64,000 bases of DNA from Symsagittifera roscoffensis (lineage: Eukaryota > Xenacoelomorpha > Acoela > Convolutidae), in NCBI RefSeq assembly GCF_963678635.1, contig NC_087064.1, forward strand, positions 80,699,526-80,763,525, given 5' to 3'. The notes under the pieces are model-generated. The model was not told where the DNA came from. It saw only the letters and a list, made by a program, of their open reading frames with translations, and did not search any database. The translations under genes and the position numbers were made by a program. This document shows positions 1-11,520 of this stretch, in pieces; position 1 is the first letter of the stretch; every line of letters starts with the position of its first letter.

Positions 1-495
1 AGATCTTTGGTAAATAATCCGACGGAATTAAAGCCGGCAGCCAATAAGCTGAAATTCAACCGAAATAACAAGAAAAAAAATAATACTGATAAAAAACCGT
101 GTAATGCCCATGTAGTATCCTCGAGTGTCACATATGTACAGAAGGTATGGTGGTATCCACATTCTGGAAACTTAATTCGAGAGTTTAAACGAAAACAAAA
201 TCGAAAAACCATCCGCCAAAAAAAACAATAACAAAATCTGTAATTAAGCATGAAACTAGATCTATCATAATGTATGAAGATAGACTTAAAAACAAACCAT
301 GCCCAGACTAAAGAATACAAAAAGAGCATCAGAAAAAACTTAACTAGCTGTAACAAAGCCGAAAGTATCTGAGCAGAAACCCTTCAAGCTGAAAATTAAA
401 ACATAAAAATTTGAAACTAATAAAAAATGTCAACTTCACTTCTCCCACAAAAATCAAACACGCCCACAGAAAAATGTTTACACTTCAAACGGCTC
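1..495. other. AT-rich sequence, no gene seen
   Basis: A-rich DNA with short A and T runs. The small open frame near the start is lysine/asparagine-rich and looks like a composition artefact. No repeat boundary, RNA gene or transposon end was recognised. Confidence 0.5.
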
Positions 496-1735
496 ATAAT
501 TAGCACACTAAGGCGGAAGGCCGAAACCTATTAAGATGAAACAAAAGACAAATAAAAACAGAAATAAAAAAAATTGGAAACTAATAAACAATTCGAAGGT
601 CCGCTCTCCCTCAAACTATACACACGCACACAGAAATTTTTGCTAATGAAACAGTTCATTGTGAGACCACAAAGCCAATGAAATAGGGAAACTTATGAAG
701 CCGAAAACAAGGAAAAGATAAACTACAATGGACATAAAACAAAAAGTATTTGGCTATTGTAACAGTCGCCTACTTCAGTCACATATGAGTTTTAAGAAAA
801 ATAGGCCCTATAACCATTGGCTCAAGGGTCAGGGACACTATCTCTTGTGTTTTTCTACCTCAAGAACGGTCGGAGCCAATTCGGTTCGCTTGCGACATGA
901 GACTAGAACCCGTTACAGCTTAAAGGCTACTACCAAAATATCCCCCCACTCTAGAAAATAAGAACGTCTCCATACTTAGGTCTCGAAATACCAAAAATTC
1001 ACGAACGCCGTTAAAAACAGGGTCGGAACAATCCGTTAAGTTACTTTTTATTGGACAGTGGAACTTTGATCCATTTCAGATGGATCAACCTAAAACTCGC
1101 CTTATCTCAACATAACAATCATAAAACACACTCAAGAAATTTAAATTGGGGACTCACATGTTGATGCACTCGAGTACAAGGAGTAATTAAAATGGTAAGC
1201 AACTCGAGAATTAGATAATGTAACTAGATAAGTTTAATACTGATCAGTTTTGATAACAGAATACTTAAAATGGTAAGCAACTCGAGAATTAGATAATGTA
1301 ACTAGATAAGTTTAATACTGATCAGTTTTGATAACAGAAGCAAGTTCTGGCTCTAGAATCGGAGTTTTTGTGTGAACCATTGGGACACTCAAGCTGTCCA
1401 CCTTTCCATTGAAGGCTCACTCTAGTTCGTTTCAAATAGTTGTTCTCTCTCCTTTCTATTATCTCTCCTCCTCTCTAATATCTCTCCTCCTATTTCGGGA
1501 TAAGACAGCTCTACTCGTGTATTATTTCGTATCGGGAAATTGCGAAGAACAATTTCCTGCTGTTTTCTTGAGTAACTTCCCGCAATTGTTAATTCGGTCG
1601 TTCTGATTTTTCACTTTGTGTTTTCAGTTGGTGCGAGAAAACTGAGCATGACAGGCTCCATTCGAAATTTTGAAAATCAAAACTTCACTCCAAAATAACG
1701 CATTTTCGTGTCTCTCAAGGTCAAACTTCCAGATA
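496..1735. repeat. Copy 1 of a ~1.25-kb tandem duplication
   Basis: The block starts near CACTAAGGCGGAAGGCCG and is repeated, diverged but colinear, from 1763 onward. Its first part (to 758) matches 1763-2035. Its middle (759-1160, with GTAACAGTCGCCTACTT) matches 2868-3260. Its end (GGACAGCTCTACTC-like and GAGCATGACA-like stretches) matches 3470-3680. It has no coding character. A short patch of the middle part, TTCGCTTGCGACATGAGAC, recurs at about 10466, so it belongs to a dispersed family. Confidence 0.75.
1187..1339. repeat. Perfect two-copy 75-bp tandem repeat
   Basis: The 75-bp stretches at 1187-1261 and 1265-1339 are identical by eye and separated by TAC, a 78-bp period. The homologous place in the second block near 3270-3350 has only one, diverged version. 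The duplication is therefore recent and specific to this copy. Confidence 0.85.
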
Positions 1736-2035
1736 TGACCGACTAGCACTAAGGACATAATTAAGACACTAAGGCGGAAGGCCGACTATAAAAAAAGCCG
1801 AAACCTATTAAGATGAAACAAAAGACAAATAAAAACAGAAATAAAAAAAATTGGAAACTAATAAACAATTCGAAGGTCCGCTCTCCCTCAAACTACACAC
1901 ACGCGCACAGAACTTTTTGCTAATGAAACGGTTCAATATGAGACCACAAAGCCAATGAAATAGGAAAACTTATGAAGCCGAAAACAAGGAAAAGATAAAC
2001 TACAATGGACATAAAACAAAAAGTATTTGGCTATT

Positions 2036-2866
2036 CATATATGGAGGCCAAAATGGCAACACCTGGGAAAACACTGACACTATTGGGTTGGTAATTTCAA
2101 ATTTGACGAACAAACACAAAATGCAAACTGGAAAATTGAAAAAAAACCTGAGCTCTTGCAATATACGATATAGCCACACTGATATTTTGCGAAAAAAGTG
2201 CGGAAAATAGCCGCCACGCAAATATTGTTTCGAAATTGAAAACGTGTTTGCCGTCGTTGAAATCAGCTTTTTCGTGTGAGCTAAAATCCAAAGTGGTATA
2301 CAAATTAGAATGTCGTAGATGCATATCCATCTATGTCGGCAAAACGGTCAGACATCTTACCACTAGGGTTGAGGAGCACCGAAAAGCGGGTACTCCCGTC
2401 GGGCAACATTTTAAAGAGTGCGGAGGCGATGGTTTGAGTTTAGAAATCAATTGGAAAATTTTTGACTAGGCCAAAAGCAATAATAAAGTTTTAACGTTAG
2501 AAGCGCTGCATATCTAGAAAAACAAGCTGAGACAACACACAAAACGAATTTAGAAGCAGGGAGCTAACATTGAAGCTATAGTTCCAAAACTGACTGTTAA
2601 ATCGACATGTTAGCCTGAAAAAAGATTCAAAACGAAGGTTTGGGGATAAGAAAATGGGAAAAATAACAAACTCTCAGAATAAAATCGGCGGGATACTTAA
2701 AATTTGATTGCATAATAGAAATTATGAAACAATTTGATATATTACTTTATGAATAAGTTGTTTGACAGTTTTGATCCTTCTCTACATATAAATTAGATTT
2801 TTAAACCTGAAATTGAGCAAAAACCTTTGTTGAAAATACAATTTTTACGTAGTCGATGTAACAGTC
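2036..2866 (+). mobile_element. 5'-truncated Penelope-like element insertion
   Basis: An ~830-bp insertion interrupts the second copy of the local duplication; its ends are fixed by the uninterrupted first copy. It carries the C-terminal GIY-YIG endonuclease of a Penelope-like element followed by a ~280-bp tail. The reverse transcriptase is absent, as expected for a 5'-truncated copy. No target duplication longer than a base or two is visible. Confidence 0.65.
2236..2581 (+). pseudogene. GIY-YIG endonuclease remnant of a Penelope-like retroelement
   Basis: The translated stretch contains VVYKLECRRC followed by IYVGKTVRHLTTRVEEH. This is the GIY...YIG pair in the form typical of Penelope-like elements, with the CxxC between the two halves and the conserved R and E of the nuclease fold. 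Known role in the family: nicking the target so reverse transcription can start. The frame is open upstream to at least about 2160. It is broken by a TAG at about 2467-2469, and LTLEALHI follows in the same frame. A frameshift precedes the family-typical ending EFRSRELTLKL, which stops at 2579-2581. The copy is dead. The family call is firm and the exact start is not, because the copy is truncated. Confidence 0.8.
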
Positions 2867-3789
2867 GCCTACTTAAGTCACATATGAGTTTAAAGAAAAA
2901 TAGGCCCTATAACCATTGGCTCAAGAGTCAGGGACACTATATCTTGTGTTTTTCTACCTCGAACGGTCGGAGCCAATTCGATTCACTTGCGACATGAGAC
3001 TAAAACCCTCGTTACAGCTTAAAAGCCACTACCAGAATACCCCCCCACACTCTAGAAAATAAGAACGTCCTATACTTAGGTCTCAAAATACCCAAAATAC
3101 GCGAACGCCGTTAAGAACAGGGTCGGAACAGTCCGTACACTTACTTTTTATTCGACAGTGGAACTTTGATCCATTTCAGATGGATCAATCTAAAACTCAC
3201 CTTATCCCAACATTACAATCATAAAACACACTCAAGAAAATAAATTGGGTACTCACATACCAGCACACTCGCGAATTGAGGTAACTAAATTAGTAAGCAT
3301 TTTGAGAATAACTGGGGAATTAAATTTGATTCAATAAGTTCTAATCGAACAAGTTTTATCTCGAGAATGGCGTTTTGGTTCTGGACCATTGGGACACTTC
3401 GTTGTCCAACTTTCCACCGAAAGATCACTCTGGTCCAACTGAATTTCGATGTTCTTTGTTTCCTATATCAAGATAGGACAGCTCTACTCTCGTTATATTT
3501 AGATGTCGGAAATTGCGAATAGCAATTTCCCGCTGGCTAAATTGACCACTTTCCCGCGATTGTTATTCGGTCGTTCTGCTTTCAGTTTTCTGATATTTTC
3601 AGTTGTTGCGAGAAACTTGAGCATGACATGTCCAATTCGAATTTTTGAAAAATTCCATTTGACCCCAAAATCATGTAGATTCTTAAATTTTAGTCTTGTT
3701 CTTGTGTATGCTAGAACTTCTTCTGAGGATCTATTTTGATAAATATTTATCCATGTTGTTACTTATCTTCTGAAAAAAAAATTTTTTTC

Positions 3790-5000
3790 GCATGTACCAT
3801 TTTACCACGAGGTAATGTTTTTTGTGCTAAAATTTTCTTTGATTTGACGGTTTTTACAGTTTTTTTCATAAGCTGGCAGTCGTTTCGTTTTGATTTGACA
3901 CACTGAAATTGGCACTGTATTATGTTTCAGTCTTAAGCCGAGGGATGAAATATACTTTGCGCGGTTCCAACAAGTTTTTACAGCCCAACTTGCTGGTTTT
4001 TGAGTGATATGACAAGACTTGCGGGAATTCCGCATGAAAGAATTACTGGATGAGTAGATGACTTATGAATAGCGCATTCATAAGCAAAAATTTTTTTGCT
4101 CTGAAATTAGGAGAGTAGGATTTGAAATATTCTGATTTCATTTTGCATGTTTCTTGCTTCTGTTGCAAAGGAAAACTTTCATCGTGGAATTTCAAAAAAG
4201 GCGTGTCGTCGGCGTATTGCACAGTTTTCTCAAGAAATGGACAATTTCTGAAAAAAAAGTATTCATATACAGATCAAAATTGAGAGGTCCCAGTATAGTA
4301 CCCTGTGGGAGCCCCTGGTGTAGGAACATCCATTGGTTTCGATGTTGGTTTCGGCTGTCGGTTGCTTATGAATGAGATTAACAATGGTATTTCGCTTTCT
4401 GAAGGATTGAACAATTTTTTGTTTTTTTTTTGTTCTGGAAGTCCATGATCAAAATAATCGAAGGCTTTGAAGGATCTAGTAATGAGCAAGCAACATAATT
4501 TTTCTTGTTAAATGTTTTCGAAAGGATTGTGTACAGTATACGATAGCGTCACTGACTGAATAAGGTTTTCCAAACCCAAATTGAATGTTACTTAGGAGGT
4601 TGTTTTTTGTATATACTCATTTAATTGTTTATTTGAAAGATTTCAAAAATTTTAGATAGTGGTACGGTCATTGAAACAAGCCTGTAGTTTTCTGGCTCTT
4701 CTGGATTGACTTTTTTGTTGTAAAACAAATTAGAAGGAACGTTAGGTGCGTATAAATTTAATTGCATCCATCTTTCAGAGCCCAAGCTGGAATATCCGAC
4801 GGTCCTAGAGTTTTTTTCTTTGCTATAAAATTGAGTTATTGTTTTTTGCGTTCAAGGTTAGTAATAAACCGGGATAAGACGTTTTCATTTTTTTCTGAAT
4901 GAAATGTGTCATTCCCTAAAAAGAGTTGGGAACTTCGTTCTTTGTCAAAGAAACACCCTAAGTTTAAGAAACACCCTAAGTTGAAAATTTTAAGCATAGG
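3790..5000 (-). pseudogene. Decayed LINE (non-LTR retrotransposon) reverse transcriptase
   Basis: Read on the minus strand, separate frames give RT landmarks in the right order: GPSDIPAWALKDG (4768-4806), a short stretch resembling the NPEEPENYR block near 4700, FKAFDYFDHGL (about 4450), GLPQGTILGPL (about 4281-4318), and the catalytic YADD at 4205-4216 followed by TPFLKF. Several frameshifts and stops separate them. Known role: target-primed reverse transcription of a LINE RNA. The motif style resembles the CR1/L2/jockey groups, but the clade is not resolved. No endonuclease domain or poly(A)-type 3' end was identified, so only an RT-centred fragment remains. Confidence 0.7.
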
Positions 5001-5889
5001 AGCTTTGCCACTTTTGTATAATTTGTTATTGGTTTTCCAATAAAAAATTATGATTTGCTTTTTTGTTGAATTTCTTGTGTCATTTTTAATGTTCCATTTT
5101 TGACTTCCCCTTCTTTTGACGAAAAAAACTGTGATATAAACTGTCCTCTACTATCACTACGGAGTCACCGTTCCGTATCAAAATTGATATAAGTTTAAAA
5201 ACTTAGGAATTTCAATCCAATTTTCGACAGTTGAGCGGCAGCTAATCCAGCTCGGTTAGAGTCGAAGATATTACATATCTACATTTCAAGCCGATGTAAT
5301 ATTTCAATCTAACAGAGGCTGTTGCAGTTATCCAGCCTTAAAATCATAAAAGAGCGAGCTAGATGAGCAGCCTTTCTATTTGATATATATTTAAGTGAAG
5401 AGTTGCCTAGCTTGTCAGTAAAATAGCATAACTCGTTCATTAATTTGTTTGATTTTTTCAATTTGTTTGATTTTTGCTTGATTGTTTTTTTTTTCAAAAA
5501 ACTATTCTTTTTTGATCCTTTTTCAAAAACTTTTTCCTTTTATTACCTAAACATTTGTCATTCTGAGGCCAATCGTTTGATCTTGATTTCTTTGATTTGT
5601 ATTCAGTTTTCTCCGCATTACGGACTAGTATTCTAACAAGCTGATAGTTCGATTATCAGCAAGGTGAGCCTCAACAATTTTTTGAACTCTATGCACAATT
5701 GGTTGTCGTCAATTTGACTGTCGTTGGCACATTCATTTCTCCAATACAACACCAACAAAATATAAATCAAAAATGAAAAAAAGAGGCCCCATTAAATTGC
5801 CTGCTGGTACCTTCTCTTTGCTTTTCGCATAAACATTCTATCGTTTTCAATTATCACCCTGTCTTTTCTTTCAATAAAATATTTGTGAA
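5001..5889. other. AT-rich sequence, no gene seen
   Basis: T-rich runs (for example 5455-5535) and low-complexity stretches. Short frames here are phenylalanine/lysine-rich and have no recognisable motif. Confidence 0.4.
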
Positions 5890-6282
5890 ATGAGACCAGC
5901 GGAATTCCCTCTTTGCCAATTCGGTTTGCAAAATTTAAAGCAGAGAATTTGTCGCAGAATTGAACAGATCATCAGAAAAAGAAATTTAGACAGCGTTGAT
6001 TGTTTTCAAGTCAATATAAACATCTGCTCTTACCAAGTTTTTTTTAAACCATTTTGTCCATTTGTTCACGTTCAATTTGAGGTAACTCGCAGTGATTTGT
6101 ACAAGCAACGACTGTTGTTCAAAAAGCAGATACTTTTTTGCATCAATAACGCATTCAAATCAAAATACAAAGTCTTCCGCCAAACTCCTCGAGATGGACG
6201 CAGGCATAAGGCTATTTTGTTGACTTTTAATCTGATGCTTCAATTAATTGTAGAGCAGCGTGGAATCACTAGCGAGACATAA
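5890..6282 (+). CDS. Unrecognised 130-residue open frame
   Basis: The frame starts at an ATG and runs 130 codons in AT-rich surroundings where stops are frequent, so it is longer than expected by chance. The product is basic, with six cysteines in the first 60 residues (CQF, CRR, DCF, NIC, PFC, spaced irregularly), and ends ITSET. I recognise no family and see no signal peptide or transmembrane segment. It could be an exon, a decayed transposon piece or a chance frame. No clear splice sites, TATA box or polyadenylation signal support it beyond an AATAAA a few bases upstream of the ATG, which would be the wrong side. Confidence 0.2.
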   Translation: MRPAEFPLCQFGLQNLKQRICRRIEQIIRKRNLDSVDCFQVNINICSYQVFFKPFCPFVHVQFEVTRSDLYKQRLLFKKQILFCINNAFKSKYKVFRQTPRDGRRHKAILLTFNLMLQLIVEQRGITSET

Positions 6283-6715
6283 GTTTTGCAGAAAGGAGCA
6301 TAGCTTTTTTCAAGAGTTTCCTGAAGAATAACAGCTTCATGCTGGTGTTTTAACACAATCTGTGTGTAACACAATGAGTGCACTGACGCTAAGAGCACGT
6401 TTTTTCCCACGATCAAGTAATTGGCATTATTGTTCTTAATATTTTTCTACTATTTTTGTTGTTGTTAATGTATTATATGTAGAAGCGAACACAGGGCCGT
6501 GATCACCGAGAATTCAATCACCAGCTATTTGTTTTAGTAAGCCCCGTATGGTTGCAACGCCTTCGCAATCCCATTTTATTACTTTTTTTTGCTGTAAAAT
6601 CTGAAAAAGATTATAAAATCAGGAATAGTTACTAATCATCTTTCTTAACAAGTTTTCACAATAGTCTTTGTAAAATTGTTAAGAATAAAAATTAGAGCAG
6701 AGTTGATCTCAAACA
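6283..6715. other. AT-rich sequence, no gene seen
   Basis: A spacer between the 5890 open frame and the first CGACC-type array. Nothing recognisable. Confidence 0.4.
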
Positions 6716-6718
6716 CAA

Positions 6719-7100
6719 CCCGGGCCGAAACCGGGGACTTATGTTGCGACCATTGGGACACGAAATAGATATGTTGCGACCATTGCGAACCACACCAAGT
6801 ATGTTGTGACCATTACTACCCGAAATTTGTATGTTGCGACTTTCTGCGAATGGAGAACTTTTATGGACTTTGCGCAAACCAAAAAAAAACGGCTTCGATT
6901 TTGTGCGAGAAAAATTGTGTTACGAACCTTACAGCTCAACATGGGTATGATGCGACTTTGTGCGACTGAAGAAATTTGAGCGAGCCTGCACAACCTGCGC
7001 AACTCTGTGCAACTCAAAAACTCCGCGCAGCTGAAATTTTGTAAATTGCATTTTTGTGCGACCAAAAGGTTTTGTGAGACTTAGCGCGACCCCGGTCAAT
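6719..7100. repeat. CGACC minisatellite array 1 (degenerate)
   Basis: Starts with a head CCCGGGCCGAAACCGGGGAC, then repeats TATGTTGCGACCATT-like units (6739-6840) and decays into scattered TTGTGCGAC and TTGCGCAAC words to about 7095. The motif matches the larger array at 8.5-10.4 kb. The head matches the start of array 3 (11196) and a lone copy at 57960. Confidence 0.65.
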
Positions 7101-8520
7101 ATTTGCAATTATTGTGTCGACCGACTTGACTCAGGCTTGATATGTTTCAAACGACCCGACCCAAAGCGTTACTTTTTGATCATGTTCGACCGAGAAAAAC
7201 TATTTTGACCTCGGCAGGGAAATCATCCTAACCGGGATGTTTTCCCTGCCGAGGAAAATTTCAAGCGAAATAAAAACCTTTGAATTTGTTCGACGCAAGA
7301 TTTTATCAACCAAAAAGCGTTTCGATCGAAAAAAGAACAGTGTGATTGTGTTTGATATTTCACATTTTTCTATATTTCACAATCTCTTCACACATTTTTT
7401 AATGAAAATCAGTTTTCAGTTCCAGGAAATCAGTGTTTTGTTCATCAGTCTCCATCATTTTTGTCCTTACTAATAATTTTGTATCAACGTGAAGTTGTTT
7501 TAAATTAATGAAGCTATTTTTTGGCAAGTGAAATTTTATGGGAACTCCACAAAAAACTCAAAATCGGCCGACAACAAGCATGGCATTGCATGGAAAAGCT
7601 GATACGACGTACAATCACACAGACCGACGGCTATTTTTTTGTACTCGGACCACTATGGAAATCGCACGCTTGTTTGAAATCGCACGCAAAATACTGAACA
7701 GCTAAATTTTTACCAGTAAGGATAAATTTTTACCAGGGTAGAATCAATAACGATCTGGCGAAGCGGTACATTTGCAAACTGGGTCTTCAGAAAATTTCAG
7801 TATGAAAGCAGTCCTTTAACTTTTTCTGTCAGAATTGCAGGTTGAAGCTTCAGTTTTTTTCGCTTAAGTTTTGCTAAGTTTTTATAATAAGTTTCAACCA
7901 TTTAGTCCCTTCTCCTCAAAAGTTTTGTTCATTTTCAAGTTGTGTTACTACACTCTATAAAACCTTTTTGAGACACATGCTTCGTGCAAATGGCTCCCAT
8001 TTTCTCCGGAAAAAGTGTTGGTAGTTTGTAGCACCAATGTAAGTGTCAAATGTGTTTGGTTCTCATTTTTTCTGATTAGTTGACGACTGCTATAACTTTT
8101 GATGGCTGAAAAATTAATTGGATCCTTTTCTAACTTTTGTTTTTGTGGGGCGACGACTTTCTTATTTCCCTTAAAACGTTATACCCATGTGTAGTTCTAC
8201 ATGTGACGGTGATCCTGTATATGATAAGCAAATGTGTTGGTCTAGCTAACTGAACAAAAAAAGCACATATATACTTGGCTATTTTGGAAACTGCATATAA
8301 ATTACAATTCTGCGAGCAAAAATTAATCCACCAAAGTTTTTTTTTACATTTAGCTTCGTGGTAAGTGTGTTTCATTAACTTATCGTTTTTTTAATGTTAA
8401 TTTTTATATTTTGTTTTTGTTTGATTTTGATGGTTTCTAGTTTTCATTAGCTGTGGTGAATTTTTTTTGTAGCCTAGATAAAAATTGCTTGTCGTTTACT
8501 TTGGGGCCATGGGTAGGCTT
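7101..8520. other. AT-rich spacer, no gene seen
   Basis: Between two minisatellite arrays. It contains a short inverted motif near 7205-7255 (AACTATTTTGACCTCGGCAG, then TTTTCCCTGCCGAGGAAAAT). Otherwise it holds only short chance frames. Confidence 0.4.
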
Positions 8521-8524
8521 TAAA

Positions 8525-10420
8525 GATGCTCGAAGTTTTTAAATTTCTGTGACTCATGTTGCGACGTAACGAGACCCATGTTCCGACTAATAATTCGAGC
8601 GACGGATTTTGCAAATTTGTGCAACCCATGTTGCGACTTTTTGCGACCCATATTGCAGTTTTGCGCGACGCAACTTGCAACTTTTCAAGACCCAGGCTGC
8701 GATTTTTCGCGACCCATGTTGTGAATTTGCTTTAGCCATTTGCAATTTTTTGCGACTGATTTTGCAATTTTTTGCGACCCATTTTGCGATTTTTTACGAC
8801 CGATGTTGCAGCTTTGCGCGACGCGTGTTGCGACTAATAATTCGTGCGACAGATTTTGCAAATTTGTGCGACCCATGTTGCGACTTTTCGCGACCCATAT
8901 TGCACTCTTCGCGACCCATATCGAAATTTTGCACGACCCATGTTGCAGCTTTGCGCAATGCATGTTGCGACTTTTTGCGACCCATATTGCGGCTTTGCGC
9001 TACCCATATTGCAGCTTTGTGCGACCCATATTGCAGCTTTGCGCGACCCATATTGCGGCTTTGTGCGACCCATGTTGCAGCTTTGCTCGACGCATGTTGC
9101 GATTTTTCGCGACCCATGTTGCGAAATTGCCTTGGCCATTTTGCAACTTTTTGCGACTATGTTGCGACTTTGTGCAACCAATGTTGTGACTTTGCGCGAG
9201 TCATGTTGCGACTTTGCGTGATCCATGTTGTGATTTTGAGCGACCCATATTGCGTTATTGCGCGGGCCATGTTGCGACTTTTTGCTACCCAGATTGCGAC
9301 TTTGCACGACCCATGTTTCAGCTTTGCGGGACGCATAATGCGACTTAACATATTCCGTCTAATAATTCGTGCGACAAATTTTGTAAAGTTGTGCGACCCA
9401 TGTTGCGACTTTTTGCTACCCAGAGTGCGACTTTGCACGACCCATGTTTCAGCTTTGCGGGACGCATAATGCGACTTAACTTATTCCGACTAATAATTCG
9501 TGCGACAGATTTTGTAAAGTTGTGCGACCCATATTGCGACTTTTTGCGACCCATATTACGACTTTGCACGACCCATAATGCTGCCTTGGGCGACGCATGT
9601 TGCGAGTTTGCGCGACGCATTTTGCAACTTTTCGCGACCCAGGTTGCGATTTTTTGCGACTTAAGTTGCGACTTTGTACAACCAATGTTGAGATTTTGCG
9701 CGACCCATGTTACAGTTTTGACGAGTTAGCGCAGCGCTTGTTGCGACTTTTTGCTACCCAGAGTGCGACTTTGCACGACCCATGTTTCATCTTTGCGGGA
9801 CGCATAATGCGACTTAACTTATTCCGACTAATAATTCGTGCGACAGATTTTGTAAAGTTGTGCGACCCATGTTGCGACTTTTTGCGACCCATATTACGAC
9901 TTTGCACGACCCATAATGCTGCCTTGGGCGACGCATGTTGCGAGTTTGCGCGACGCATTTTGCAACTTTTCGCGACCCAGGTTGCGATTTTTTGCGACTT
10001 AAGTTGCGACTTTGTACAACCAATGTTGCGATTTTTTGCGACCCATGTTCCGAGTTTGCCTCAACGATATTTCAACTTTATGCGACGTATATTGAGACTT
10101 CGCGTGACTCATGTTGCGACTTTGAGTGATCCATGTTGCGACTTTTCGCGACTCTTATTGCGTCTTTGCACGACCCATGCACGATCTAGCTTTGCGCGAC
10201 GCATGTTGCGACTTTTCGCGACCATGGTTGTGATTTTTTGCGACCCATTTTGCGAATTCGTCTAAAAGATGTTGCTACTTTATGCTACTTATGTTGCGAG
10301 TTTGCGCAAAAATGTTAATACTTTGCGCGACTCATGTTGCGACTTTGAGCGACCCATTTTGCTATTTTGCGCGACCCATCTTTAGCTGTGTTGCGACTTT
10401 GCGCGACTCAAGCCTCTTGC
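8525..10420. repeat. CGACC minisatellite array 2 (~1.9 kb)
   Basis: A head-to-tail array of a ~22-24-bp unit, consensus about GCGACCCATGTTGCGACTTT. The best-kept stretch is 8995-9090, where the period is 22. GC content is well above the flanks. The unit lacks stop codons in most frames, so several long overlapping frames cross it on both strands (up to 286 codons, opening with TTG). These are repeat artefacts, not genes. A second, longer level of repetition (TAATAATTCGTGCGACAGAT) punctuates the array about every 115-340 bp. Confidence 0.9.
9482..10028. repeat. 338-bp duplicated block inside array 2
   Basis: Positions 9482-9690 recur almost unchanged at 9820-10028, offset 338 bp. The block spans a TAATAATTCGTGCGACAGAT marker and several units, including the CATAATGCTGCCTTGGGCGA variant. 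The array therefore recently grew by multi-unit duplication as well as single-unit steps. Confidence 0.8.
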
Positions 10421-11195
10421 GGGAGTACGGAATTTCGGTCGCAGAACATCCATTTTGGCTACTCAGTTCGCTTGCAACATGAGACGCAGACCTCGTTCCG
10501 GTTATTCGTTTTGCTAGTTTTATTTATTGTCTTTTGAGCCTAGAAAATAAGGTTAATACTAGGGTTAGTATTGAATTGTATAGCTACTTAAATTTATCCG
10601 GACGAAAACAGATAGCGTGACGGTGACGAACAGACTTTGTACTCTGTCTGATATCGTTCAATGAGTTCCCGTCTCACATCCCTCAAAATCTAGTATTTAT
10701 TTGCCCAGGAGGCACCATTAAGAAACATTGAGGCTGTCTCGATCAAAAGCTGACGTAAAAATCTGTATCAACGAGTCGTTTGTGTGGTCAACCGGGAGCC
10801 AATCCCTGAGGACCCCCTTATATTGTCCCTGGTAGCGACTTATCTTTGCGAAAAATTTCCAAAACTTACTTTTTTGCCCGTAGATCTCAAACTTCCGAAA
10901 GGGATCCCATTGAAACAGTTTGTGGTATCGAACTCTGAGAAATTGAAAGTTTTTCAAAGTAATAACTTGACGAGGATCTTTGGTTGAACGTAGTTTGTTG
11001 ATCAATTTCAGTTTTTTCGTTCAAGTTAAACGGACTTCATACTATGATACTTGATTTCGTTCGATCTTTGGTTTTACTTTCATTGTTCACTAATAATTCA
11101 ATAATTTTTGAGCCATGCATCGAATCTCTTCGACTCATGAATCTAGTTAAGATCGAATAGAGCCTTCCTTCGACCTCATTATCGAGGTGGTTTGA
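10421..11195. other. Spacer with a patch of the 0.5-3.7-kb repeat
   Basis: At about 10462-10550, TTCGCTTGCAACATGAGACG and CTAGAAAATAAGG resemble 888-960 of the first duplicated block, so the array abuts a member of that family. The rest, to 11195, has no recognisable gene. Opposing open frames at 10718-11005 and 10784-10987 overlap antisense and have no known motif. Confidence 0.45.
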
Positions 11196-11520
11196 ACCCG
11201 GGTCGAGGTGCTCGATTTATGTTTCGACTTTCTCGACCAAAAATCAGAACGCTTCGACCAATTTTGGGTATCATTTGGTTTTCTCGACCAAACTTTGCTA
11301 TGTTTCGGCTTTCTCGACCCAACAAAAAAGTGTTCGGCTTTTTGTACCCAGTTCAGATATGTTTCGATTTTCTCGACCAAAGATCGATATGTTTCGACTT
11401 TCTCGACTTTCTCGACCGTCATTTTTGAAAACTTGCTGCTCGACTCCGCATAGGTATAACGCAATTATTTTTAACCAAAAAGGGTATTGTTCAACCGTCT
11501 CGACTTTCTCGGCAAAACAA
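11196..11520. repeat. CGACC minisatellite array 3
   Basis: Begins CCCGGGTCGAGGTGCTCGAT and continues with TATGTTTCGACTTTCTCGAC units, with 29-40-bp spacing and many variants. The word order (CGACC, short spacer, TATGTTTCGACT) matches arrays 2 and 4. Short open frames across it are phenylalanine/leucine-rich translations of the repeat. Confidence 0.75.

Larger units (their letters stand above)
1763..3740. repeat. Copy 2 of the ~1.25-kb duplication, split by an insertion
   Basis: Homologous to 496-1735. The match runs to ...TTTGGCTATT at 2035, breaks for about 830 bp, and resumes at TGTAACAGTCGCC (2867/2868), exactly where copy 1 is continuous at 758/759. Copy 1 is thus an empty-site control for the insertion. 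Confidence 0.75.

Noticed and set aside
8609-9469. 286-codon open frame and many overlapping ones on both strands
   Set aside because: They lie wholly in the 22-bp minisatellite, open in several frames at once, and the longest begins with TTG. Explained by a unit lacking stop codons.
8525-10420. CRISPR-like array (short regular repeats)
   Set aside because: Repeats are contiguous and variable with no unique spacers of constant size, and the DNA is eukaryotic.
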